Source of the DNA: an uncultured Alistipes sp.
GTDB lineage: Bacteria; Bacteroidota; Bacteroidia; Bacteroidales; Rikenellaceae
Direction of reading: 5' to 3'
NCBI GenBank assembly: GCA_910576555.1
Contig: CAJTIY010000001.1
Coordinates: forward strand, 620,001-684,000
Length of the DNA stretch: 64,000 nt
In this document: in pieces, positions 25,875-32,782 of the stretch
Layout: each line of letters starts with the position of its first letter
Numbering within the stretch: position 1 is the first letter of the stretch
The notes under the pieces: generated by a model
What the model was told of the DNA's origin: nothing
Databases searched by the model: none
The model's input: the letters and a program-made list of their open reading frames with translations, nothing else
Translations under genes and position numbers: made by a program

Positions 25875-27425
25875 TCACTTCTTGATCAGGTCGTTGTCCT
25901 TCTTGTCGTGGTAGTGCACCTCGATGATGCCCACGCTCTGGTCCTCGACCACCTCGAGCCGCACCTTGTATTTCCACTGCCAGCGGCGGCGCAGCGAGAC
26001 GAGGCCCTTCTTGAGGTAGGAGGCCACGTAAGGGCTCACGACCAGCTTGATGAACTTATGGCCGCGATCCTGCGTGAGGAACGAAATCTGGTTCTCGATC
26101 TTCTTGTCGAGCAGCACCGTGGGTTCGATCTTACCCGTGCCGTTGCACGTGGGGCAGACGTCGGACACGCTCTCGACGGCCACGGGACGCACGCGCTGGC
26201 GCGTGATCTGCATCAGGCCGAACTTCGTGAGCGGCAGCACCGTATGCTTGGCCTTGTCGGTGGCCATCAGCTTGACCATCTCGTCGTAGAGCGCCTGACG
26301 GTTCTGCGCCTTGTGCAGGTCGATGAAGTCGATGATGACGATGCCTCCGAGGTCGCGCAGACGCAACTGGCGGGCGATCTCGGCCGCCGCCGCGAGATTG
26401 ACGTCCATCGCCGTCTGCTCCTGATTGTCCTCGGCCTTCGTGCGGTTGCCCGAGTTGACGTCGATGACGTTCATCGCCTCCGTGCGTTCGATGATCAGGT
26501 AGGCGCCGCGGCGCAGGGAGACGTACTTGGCGAAGAGCGACTTGATCTGCTTCGAGATGTCGAAATTGTCGAAGATCGGCACATTGCCCCGGTAGAGTTT
26601 GACGAGCTTCTCCTTGCCCGGCTCGATGTCGCGGATATAGCTGCGGATCTCGTTGTACATCGCCTCGTCGTTGACGACGATCTGCGAGAAAGAGTCGTTG
26701 AGCGAGTCGCGGATGATCGTATTGGCACGGCTCATTTCGCTCATCAGCTGGGCCGGAGGCGTGCTCTTCTTCACGGCGGCCATCGTCTTGCGCCACCGCT
26801 CGATCTGGGTCTGGATGTCGTGCTCGATATCCTCGTCGCGGGCCTCCATCGCCGCCGTGCGGATGATGACGCCGAAATTCTTGGGCAGCACGCCCGCGGC
26901 GATCCGTTTCAGGCGCTTCTTCTCCTCCGCCGAGCGGATCTTCTGCGAAAGGAAGACCTTCGACGAGAAGGGCACCAGCACCACGTTGCGGCCGGCGAGC
27001 GAGATATCCGAAGTCAGACGCGGGCCCTTGGTCGAAATGGCCTCTTTGGCCACCTGCACCATGACCGTCTGTCCCACTTGGAGGTAGTCGCCGATCTTGC
27101 CGCTCTTGTCGATCGGCTCCTCGAGCTTCATGGTCTCGACGCGCATGCCCCGCTTGCCGGGCTGCTGCGAGGCGACGAGCTTCTGCAGCGAGGGGAACTG
27201 CGCACCCAGATCGAGATAATGGATGAAGGCATCCTTTTCGTGCCCTATGTTGACGAAGGCGGCATTGAGACCCGGCATGATCTTGCGCACCTTTCCGAGG
27301 TAGATGTCCCCCACGGCGAACCCCGACTGGCTCTGCTCCTTGTTGAGCTCGACGAGCACCTTGTCCTCGCACAGGGCGATGGAGATCTCCGAGGGGCTGA
27401 CATTGACGATTAATTCCTTGTTCAT
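25875..27425 (-). CDS. rng: Ribonuclease E/G family endoribonuclease
   Basis: RNase G-length member (516 residues). An N-terminal S1 RNA-binding domain (GDIYLGKVRKIMPGLNAAFVNIG) is followed by 5'-sensor and RNase H-like regions. The DNase I-like catalytic part carries metal ligands in VIDVNSGN and IVIIDFID, and the zinc-link reads CPTCNGTGK. It lacks the long unstructured scaffold tail of E. coli RNase E. It processes rRNA and starts mRNA decay. ATG 27425 gives MNKELIVNVSPSE, the common Bacteroidota start. It lies downstream of the HU and small basic protein genes, from which a strong hairpin separates it. Confidence 0.94.
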   Translation of the reverse strand: MNKELIVNVSPSEISIALCEDKVLVELNKEQSQSGFAVGDIYLGKVRKIMPGLNAAFVNIGHEKDAFIHYLDLGAQFPSLQKLVASQQPGKRGMRVETMKLEEPIDKSGKIGDYLQVGQTVMVQVAKEAISTKGPRLTSDISLAGRNVVLVPFSSKVFLSQKIRSAEEKKRLKRIAAGVLPKNFGVIIRTAAMEARDEDIEHDIQTQIERWRKTMAAVKKSTPPAQLMSEMSRANTIIRDSLNDSFSQIVVNDEAMYNEIRSYIRDIEPGKEKLVKLYRGNVPIFDNFDISKQIKSLFAKYVSLRRGAYLIIERTEAMNVIDVNSGNRTKAEDNQEQTAMDVNLAAAAEIARQLRLRDLGGIVIIDFIDLHKAQNRQALYDEMVKLMATDKAKHTVLPLTKFGLMQITRQRVRPVAVESVSDVCPTCNGTGKIEPTVLLDKKIENQISFLTQDRGHKFIKLVVSPYVASYLKKGLVSLRRRWQWKYKVRLEVVEDQSVGIIEVHYHDKKDNDLIKK

Positions 27426-27612
27426 ATATGATCGGATCCGCTCGCCGGCGCACCGGGGCGGAATTGGCTGAAATTAGTATTGGAGCCGCATTTTGACGGG
27501 AAGTGGCGGCGAACTCCCAGATCGGCGCCCGACGGGGATAAAACCCCGGGGAAAGGCGGAAAAGAGACGACGACGGCTCGGAACGCGACGGTCCGGCGAT
27601 CGTCCGATATTT

Positions 27613-27663
27613 AAATAGGTAAAGCTAAAAGAGCGCGGGGCCCCTTTAGCTTTCACCTATTTT
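27613..27663 (-). terminator. Long hairpin between the small basic protein gene and rng
   Basis: Arms 27613-27629 and 27645-27663 pair over 17 bp with a single bulged base; the loop contains GGGGCCCC. On the - strand it starts 22 nt after the stop of the 29-codon gene. No clear T run follows, so it could be a terminator or a structured leader of the rng mRNA. Confidence 0.5.
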
Positions 27664-27685
27664 CGATCAGCGCGATACGCTACCC

Positions 27686-27775
27686 TTACTTTTTCTTGTG
27701 ACGGTTCTTGCGAAGACGTTTTTTGCGCTTGTGCGTCGCCATCTTATGGCGCTTGTGCTTCTTTCCGTTCGGCAT
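27686..27775 (-). CDS. 29-residue AURKAIP1/COX24-domain basic protein (mS38/bS22-type, probable ribosomal protein)
   Basis: A 29-codon gene, too short for most ORF callers. The product starts MPNGKKHKRHKMATHK and ends LRKNRHKKK; about two thirds of its residues are Lys, Arg or His. The KRKKRLRKNRHK core is the pattern of the AURKAIP1/COX24 C-terminal domain. The mitochondrial member (mS38) and the mycobacterial bS22-type member are small-subunit ribosomal proteins, so a ribosomal role is inferred. It lies 36 bp after HU on the same strand, so the HU promoter probably serves both. Confidence 0.85.
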   Translation of the reverse strand: MPNGKKHKRHKMATHKRKKRLRKNRHKKK

Positions 27776-27811
27776 AGTTTCAAAAATTAGAGGTTCTTAT
27801 TTATGTTGCAT

Positions 27812-28084
27812 CTATTTCACCTTCGCTGCGAAGCTCTTGGCGGGCTTGAATGCGGGAATGTCGTGTTCGGGAATGGTGATCGTCGTATTCTTGGAGATAT
27901 TGCGGGCAACCTTCTTGGCGCGTTTCTTGACGATGAAACTGCCGAAGCCGCGCAGATATACGTTGTTCTTGTTGGTCAGCGATGTCTTGATGCTGTCCAT
28001 GAATGCCTCCACGATGGCCTGCACCTGCACCTTCTCGACACCGGTGCTTTTAGCGATTTCGCTTACGATATCAGCCTTTGTCAT
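27812..28084 (-). CDS. HU-family DNA-binding protein
   Basis: HU/IHF-type nucleoid protein of 90 residues, full length. It opens MTKADIVSEIAKSTG, carries the helical dimerisation part (VQAIVEAFMDSIKTSL), and has the beta-arm region NVYLRGFGSFIVKKRA with the conserved GFGSF. It ends in PAFKPAKSFAAKVK. It binds and bends DNA with little sequence preference as a dimer. A consensus promoter lies 46 bp upstream. Confidence 0.96.
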   Translation of the reverse strand: MTKADIVSEIAKSTGVEKVQVQAIVEAFMDSIKTSLTNKNNVYLRGFGSFIVKKRAKKVARNISKNTTITIPEHDIPAFKPAKSFAAKVK

Positions 28085-28129
28085 TTCTATATTGTATTAA
28101 AAATTAATCCAATCCGACTATTCGGACTG

Positions 28130-28160
28130 CAAATATACTTTAAATTCGCATAACCGCCAA
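28130..28160 (-). promoter_or_regulatory. Promoter for HU and the small basic protein
   Basis: On the - strand: TTG (28160-28158), 20-nt spacer, TATATTTG (28137-28130). The -7 box is a perfect TAnnTTTG. Confidence 0.72.
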
Positions 28161-28412
28161 CAAACCGACGTTTTTTTTCTATTTTTTCAGGCGGTGCCCG
28201 TTCGTTCACGTTTACAGGGGGATAAACAAATATCGGGCAAAAAACGACGGCTGGCGCGACCGGTCGGAAACGACCCTCGGAGCGGTCTCCCGACCGCGGC
28301 GGCGGAACCCGCTTTCCGACAGCCGATTCCGCCCGGAGCACGGCCGCCGGAGCGATCGCCGATGCGGCCGTACGGCGTAAAATTGCGCCAAAAGCCAATA
28401 AACAGCGCGGTT

Positions 28413-28443
28413 TTTGCGTTTGACGAATAAATGGCTAATTTTG
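28413..28443 (+). promoter_or_regulatory. Promoter of porX
   Basis: TTTG at 28413-28416, a 19-nt spacer, and TAATTTTG at 28436-28443. Both boxes match the consensus. The porX ATG follows 22 bp after the -7 box, so the leader is short. Confidence 0.8.
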
Positions 28444-28465
28444 CACGCTTAACACCCCATGCCCT

Positions 28466-30016
28466 ATGGTCAAGATTCTCTGGGTCGACGACGAAGTCGA
28501 ACTGCTGAAGCCCCACGTCCTCTTTCTGCGCGGAAAAGGCTACGCGGTGGACACCTGCAACAACGGTTACGACGCCATCGACATGGCGTCGGAGGAGGCC
28601 TACGACCTGATCATCCTCGACGAGATGATGCCCGGCATGACGGGGCTCGAGACGCTCCCCAAGATCAAGGACGTGCGTCCGACGACGCCCGTGATCATGG
28701 TGACCAAGAGCGAGGAGGAGAACATCATGGACAAGGCGATCGGCTCGAAGATCGCCGACTATCTGATCAAGCCCGTCAACCCGAATCAGGTGCTGCTCTC
28801 GATCAAGAAGCACGTGCACTCCCAGCAGCTCGTCACCGAGCAGACCTCGGCCGACTACCGCTCGGAGTTCGGCCGCATCTCGCAGTCGCTGCAGATGGCC
28901 GACACGTTCGCCGACTGGTGCTCGCTCTACCGCCGCATCACGGGGTGGGAGATCGAACTGGAGGACTCGTCCGACCGCAGCATCCGCGAAGTGCTGACCT
29001 ACCAGAAAAGCGAGGCCGACAAGGAGTTCTCGAAATTCGTGCGCCGCAACTACTACGACTGGATCAACAACCGCTCGGACGACACCCCCGTGATGTCGCA
29101 CACACTCATGCGCACGAAGGTCTTCCCCGTGGTCGAAGCCCATCCCAAGACGACGCTGCTGCTCATCGACAACTTCCGCTACGACCAGTGGCGGGCCATC
29201 TCGTCGCTGCTGCGCGGCTACTACGACGTCGCCCTCGACGACTTCTACTGCGCCATCCTGCCCACCGCCACGCAGTACGCCCGCAACGCCGTGTTCGCGG
29301 GGCTGATGCCGCTGGCGATCGACCGGCTGATGCCCGACAAGTGGCTCAACGACAACGAGGAAGGCGGCAAGAACCGCTACGAGGAGGAGTTCCTCAAGCG
29401 GCTGATGGTCCAGAACGGCAAGTCGTGGCGCTTCTCGTTCGACAAGCTCGTGCGGCCGGAGCAGGGGCGGCGTCTGGTGGACAACATCCAGAAGGTGTAC
29501 GACGCCGACTTCTCGGTGATCGTCTACAACTTTCTCGACATCCTCTCCCATGCCCGCACCGAGACCGACATCATCCGCGAACTGACGGAGGACGAGGCGG
29601 CGTTCCGCTCGCTGACGCGCTCGTGGTTCGAGCATTCGGACCTCTACACGATCCTCAAGCTCCTCGCCGAGCGGGGCCATACGGTGGTGATCACCTCCGA
29701 TCACGGCACGATCCGCGTGGACAACCCCGTGAAGGTGACGGGCGACCGCGAAACCTCGAACAACCTGCGCTACAAGACGGGCCGCAACCTCGCCTACAAC
29801 GCCCGCGAGGTCTACGAGGTGACCCGCCCCGAGGACATACAGCTCCCGTCGGGCAACCTCACGTCGAGCTATATCTTCGCCTACGACACCGACTTTCTGG
29901 TCTACAACAACGATGCGAACCGCCACATCCGCTACTACCGCAACACGTTCCAGCACGGAGGCATCTCGATGGAGGAGATGATCGTGCCCTACATCGTGCT
30001 GCAGCCCAAACGATGA
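28466..30016 (+). CDS. porX: PorX: response regulator with PglZ-type phosphatase domain
   Basis: Protein of 516 residues. It combines a CheY-like receiver domain (residues 1-120; acidic pair Asp8-Asp9, phospho-acceptor Asp52 in LDEMMPG, Thr80, Lys101 in IKPVN), a helical linker, and a C-terminal PglZ/alkaline-phosphatase-like domain. The latter has metal-binding segments LLIDNFRYDQW and VVITSDHGTIRVDNP. This is the architecture of PorX, which in Porphyromonas and other Bacteroidota controls type IX secretion and hydrolyses nucleotide substrates. It carries no DNA-binding domain. No porY, sigP or T9SS structural gene is in the window. tsaE follows after 31 bp. Confidence 0.94.
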   Translation: MVKILWVDDEVELLKPHVLFLRGKGYAVDTCNNGYDAIDMASEEAYDLIILDEMMPGMTGLETLPKIKDVRPTTPVIMVTKSEEENIMDKAIGSKIADYLIKPVNPNQVLLSIKKHVHSQQLVTEQTSADYRSEFGRISQSLQMADTFADWCSLYRRITGWEIELEDSSDRSIREVLTYQKSEADKEFSKFVRRNYYDWINNRSDDTPVMSHTLMRTKVFPVVEAHPKTTLLLIDNFRYDQWRAISSLLRGYYDVALDDFYCAILPTATQYARNAVFAGLMPLAIDRLMPDKWLNDNEEGGKNRYEEEFLKRLMVQNGKSWRFSFDKLVRPEQGRRLVDNIQKVYDADFSVIVYNFLDILSHARTETDIIRELTEDEAAFRSLTRSWFEHSDLYTILKLLAERGHTVVITSDHGTIRVDNPVKVTGDRETSNNLRYKTGRNLAYNAREVYEVTRPEDIQLPSGNLTSSYIFAYDTDFLVYNNDANRHIRYYRNTFQHGGISMEEMIVPYIVLQPKR

Positions 30017-30047
30017 ACGCCGCGGCCGCAAACCCGAAACCGACGCT

Positions 30048-30464
30048 ATGAAAACCATCCATATCACTTCGCAGGACGAGCTCCGGCACGTAGCCGAAGC
30101 CGTCATCGCCGCCACGGGCCGCCGCACGGTGGTGGCCTTCCGCGGCGAAATGGGCGCGGGCAAGACCACGCTGATCCGCGAGATCGTCGCGGCGCTGGGC
30201 GCCGACGACACCGTCACCAGCCCCACGTTCGCCATCGTCAACCAGTACGAGGGGGCGCACGGCCGCCGGATCCACCACTTCGACTTCTACCGCATCGACG
30301 ACGTGCGCGAGGCCTTCGACCTCGGCTACGAGGAGTATTTCTACTCGGGAGACCTCTGTCTGATCGAGTGGCCCGAGAAGATCGAGGCGCTGCTGCCGGA
30401 AGATGCCGTCGAGGTGCGCATCACGGTCGACAGCGACACCGCCCGCACCTTCGAAATCGACTGA
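30048..30464 (+). CDS. tsaE: tRNA threonylcarbamoyladenosine biosynthesis ATPase TsaE
   Basis: TsaE of 138 residues, normal length. The Walker A motif is GEMGAGKTT at residues 33-41, followed by the family motif VTSPTFAIVNQYEG and the HFDFYRIDD stretch with conserved Asp residues. It binds the TsaBD complex and powers turnover in t6A37 synthesis. Its gene lies 31 bp after porX, so the two are probably transcribed together. Confidence 0.95.
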   Translation: MKTIHITSQDELRHVAEAVIAATGRRTVVAFRGEMGAGKTTLIREIVAALGADDTVTSPTFAIVNQYEGAHGRRIHHFDFYRIDDVREAFDLGYEEYFYSGDLCLIEWPEKIEALLPEDAVEVRITVDSDTARTFEID

Positions 30465-30569
30465 CCGGGAAGGCGGACGCTTTCGCGGCGCTCCGAAATT
30501 ATTCCGCGTGCGGAGATCGCTCTTCGCACGCTTTTTCGTATCTTCGCCGAAGCAAAACCGCCTTGTGCC

Positions 30570-31475
30570 ATGAAGAAAGCCCTGAAAATCGCCGGATGGA
30601 CCGCAGCCGGGCTCGCCGGCCTCGCCGTCGTCGCCATGCTGCTGATACGCTACTGCTTCAGCGAACGAGTCGCCGATCTGCTGCACGAAACGCTGCGGCA
30701 GAAGCGCATCGAACTGCTGCAGGCTGCGGGCGGCTATGCCCCGGACAGCGTTTCGTTCCGCTTCGTCTACCGGCAGGATACGGCCCGGGCACGCGCGATC
30801 GGCGCCTATTTCCGGCCCGACACCCTCGCCGATCCCTCGCAGACGACATGGGAACGGACGCTCGCCGCGGCACGCTTCGTCGCACGCCATATCCCCCACG
30901 CCAACCAGTCGGTCTACCCCGAACGACCCAATGCGATCGGCCTGTGGGAATACAGCCGCACGGTGGAACCCGCCTTCAATTGCCGGCTGCACGCGATCTT
31001 CCTGCACGAGTTGCTGCTCGCACAGGGGATTGCGAACCGCTTCGTGACCTGTCTGCCCGCCGACCCGGAGGACAACGACTGCCATGTAGTCAACATCGTC
31101 TGGCTGCCCGAGCGGCGTAAATGGGCGATGATCGACTCCGACATGCAGGCCTATGCCGTCGATGCGGCGGGCGTTCCCCTGTCGCTCGCCGAGATGCGCT
31201 CGCGCTACCTCGCCGACGAAGCGATCGACTACCGCCGGCTGACCGACGGACGCAGCGACGAAATGACCTACTACCGCTCCTACTGGGCCAAGAACCTCTA
31301 CTGGTTCGAGTGCTGGGAAGAGACGGGCTACGACCGCGAGGCAGGCCGCAAGGGCAGCCGCATCGTCGCCCTCGTACCGTCCGGATTCGGCGGGTTCCGG
31401 TTGGGCAGCGACGAGGCGCTCACGCACGACGAAGCGCGCTTCTGGGCCGCACCCGAAGGAATGGAACTGGAATGA
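30570..31475 (+). CDS. Membrane-anchored transglutaminase-like protein
   Basis: Protein of 301 residues with an N-terminal membrane anchor (AGWTAAGLAGLAVVAMLLI, residues about 8-26). A transglutaminase-like papain-fold domain follows with a plausible triad: Cys138 in FNCRLHAIFLHE, His172 in DCHVVNIVWLP, and Asp189 in WAMIDSDMQAY. Such domains act as proteases, amidases or acyl transferases. The substrate is unknown. A TATCTTCG sequence at 30539-30546 is one base off the -7 consensus. The stop overlaps an ATG of the next gene. Confidence 0.78.
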   Translation: MKKALKIAGWTAAGLAGLAVVAMLLIRYCFSERVADLLHETLRQKRIELLQAAGGYAPDSVSFRFVYRQDTARARAIGAYFRPDTLADPSQTTWERTLAAARFVARHIPHANQSVYPERPNAIGLWEYSRTVEPAFNCRLHAIFLHELLLAQGIANRFVTCLPADPEDNDCHVVNIVWLPERRKWAMIDSDMQAYAVDAAGVPLSLAEMRSRYLADEAIDYRRLTDGRSDEMTYYRSYWAKNLYWFECWEETGYDREAGRKGSRIVALVPSGFGGFRLGSDEALTHDEARFWAAPEGMELE

Positions 31476-31492
31476 ATCAAACGAAAAAGAAT

Positions 31493-31921
31493 ATGAACGA
31501 ATACATCTCCAAACAGCACCGGATCCGCCGCCCGGCGGAACAGATCTACGCGGCGATCAGCCGCTTCGACAACCTCACGCCCGCCGTGGCGGACAAGGTC
31601 GAGGAGTGGGAGGCGAGCGAGGACCGCTGCTCGTTCAAGGCCAAAGGCTTCACCGTAAAGCTCCGCATGGAGGAGCGCGTGGCGCCCAAGCACGTGAAGA
31701 TCACGGGCGACGAGGGCGGCGTACCGGTCGACTTCGCCTTCTGGATCCAGCTGCACGAAGCGGGCGACTGCGACACGCGTCTGCGGCTCGTACTCCGCGT
31801 CGAACTGAACATGATGATGCGGATGATGATCGGCGGCAAACTGCAGGATGCCCTCGACAAGATCGCCGAAGGGATCGCCGCCGCGATGAACGGCACGATG
31901 CCGGCAGGGATGAATCTATAG
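31493..31921 (+). CDS. SRPBCC-family (START-like) protein
   Basis: Protein of 142 residues from ATG 31493; the alternative ATG at 31472 overlaps the previous stop and would add seven residues. The opening YISKQHRIRRPAEQIYAAISRFDNL and the following beta strands (CSFKAKGFTVKLRMEERV, KHVKITGDEG, RLRLVLRVELN) match the helix-grip fold that binds hydrophobic ligands. A methionine-rich segment (MMMRMMIGG) precedes the C-terminal helix. The A-rich sequence just before 31493 favours that start. Coupling to the transglutaminase-like gene is likely; the function is unknown. Confidence 0.8.
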   Translation: MNEYISKQHRIRRPAEQIYAAISRFDNLTPAVADKVEEWEASEDRCSFKAKGFTVKLRMEERVAPKHVKITGDEGGVPVDFAFWIQLHEAGDCDTRLRLVLRVELNMMMRMMIGGKLQDALDKIAEGIAAAMNGTMPAGMNL

Positions 31922-32101
31922 GAGAGTTTCGTACGGAGCGGCTCCGGGGTGCGACGAAGGCCTCCGCACCTGCGCTTCCGGGCATCGTTCAGCAGCATTC
32001 AGACAGTGTTCGGGAACCTTTCGGCAGCTGCGGACGGCTCTGCCGGTGCCCGCGACCGCCCCTCCGCCGGCTACGGCCCTAAAACGGAAGATCCCCGGTT
32101 T

Positions 32102-32725
32102 TCAGGGCTCCGTCCGGCACGCCCGCTCCATCGCCTCGGCGACGCGGCGGATGGTGGGAAAGGCGTCGCGCAGGTGCCCGGCGACCGCTGCAGGCACACA
32201 CCACACCGCCTCGGAGATCCCCTCCTCGGACTGGGGCACGGTGGGCTGCGTCGCAGTGCTGCGCAGCAGGAACCAATGCGTCCGCTTCAGCTCCCAGCGC
32301 TGCGTGGGCGGAAACCAGTAGGCATGCAGCGTCTCGCAGAGCGGCCGCACGACCTCGGCGGCGACGCCCGTCTCCTCGGCGATTTCGCGCGCGGCGCACG
32401 CGTCGACGCTTTCGCCCGGCTCGACATGGCCCTTAGGAAGGTCCCAGCGGCCGTTGCGGCGGATCATGAGCCACGCCCCGCGATCGTCGACCACGACGCC
32501 GCCCGCCGCCTCGACCTGCGCGAACTCCGCGGCGAAGGCCTCGAAGGCCGCCCCGGGATCCGGCGCGACGATCGCGACGCAGTTGTCGGTCTCGAGAATT
32601 TTCGTTACATTTGTTCGCGATACGTCGTCGGCCCCCGCCCGCAGCACGCGGCATGCGGCGGCGTCGGACGGCGCTTCGGCGGTGAAAAGCACGGACTTGT
32701 CGGCGAAATAGACGGTTCGGGTCAT
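32102..32725 (-). CDS. NUDIX hydrolase
   Basis: Protein of 207 residues with a complete Nudix box: GHVEPGESVDACAAREIAEETG (read as G-x5-E-x7-REIxEETG), which holds the Mg2+ for hydrolysis of nucleoside diphosphates linked to another moiety. About 75 extra N-terminal residues precede the box, starting MTRTVYFADKSVLF, as in the diadenosine-polyphosphate/ADP-sugar type enzymes of Bacteroidota. ATG 32725 lies downstream of a consensus promoter; the longer start at 32749 would lie within the promoter region. The substrate is unknown. Confidence 0.9.
   Translation of the reverse strand: MTRTVYFADKSVLFTAEAPSDAAACRVLRAGADDVSRTNVTKILETDNCVAIVAPDPGAAFEAFAAEFAQVEAAGGVVVDDRGAWLMIRRNGRWDLPKGHVEPGESVDACAAREIAEETGVAAEVVRPLCETLHAYWFPPTQRWELKRTHWFLLRSTATQPTVPQSEEGISEAVWCVPAAVAGHLRDAFPTIRRVAEAMERACRTEP
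32584..32614 (+). promoter_or_regulatory. Candidate promoter of the S9 peptidase, inside the NUDIX gene
   Basis: TTG at 32584-32586, a 20-nt spacer, and TACATTTG at 32607-32614. No TAnnTTTG exists in the 57-bp gap before the peptidase, so this could be its promoter, with a leader of about 160 nt. Chance occurrence is possible. Confidence 0.4.
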
Positions 32726-32746
32726 CGCAGGAGATTTTTTGCCCGA

Positions 32747-32777
32747 CAAACGTACGAATAAATCGAGAAAACCTCAA
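32747..32777 (-). promoter_or_regulatory. Promoter of the NUDIX gene
   Basis: On the - strand: TTG (32777-32775), 20-nt spacer, TACGTTTG (32754-32747). The ATG at 32725 follows 21 bp after the -7 box. Confidence 0.7.
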
Positions 32778-32782
32778 CCGAT

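Larger units (their letters stand above)
28085..28465. other. Divergent intergenic region between HU and porX
   Basis: These 381 bp hold the HU promoter (near 28130-28160) and the porX promoter (near 28413-28443). The roughly 250 bp between them are GC-rich, with no gene, repeat or operator that I can support. Confidence 0.7.
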
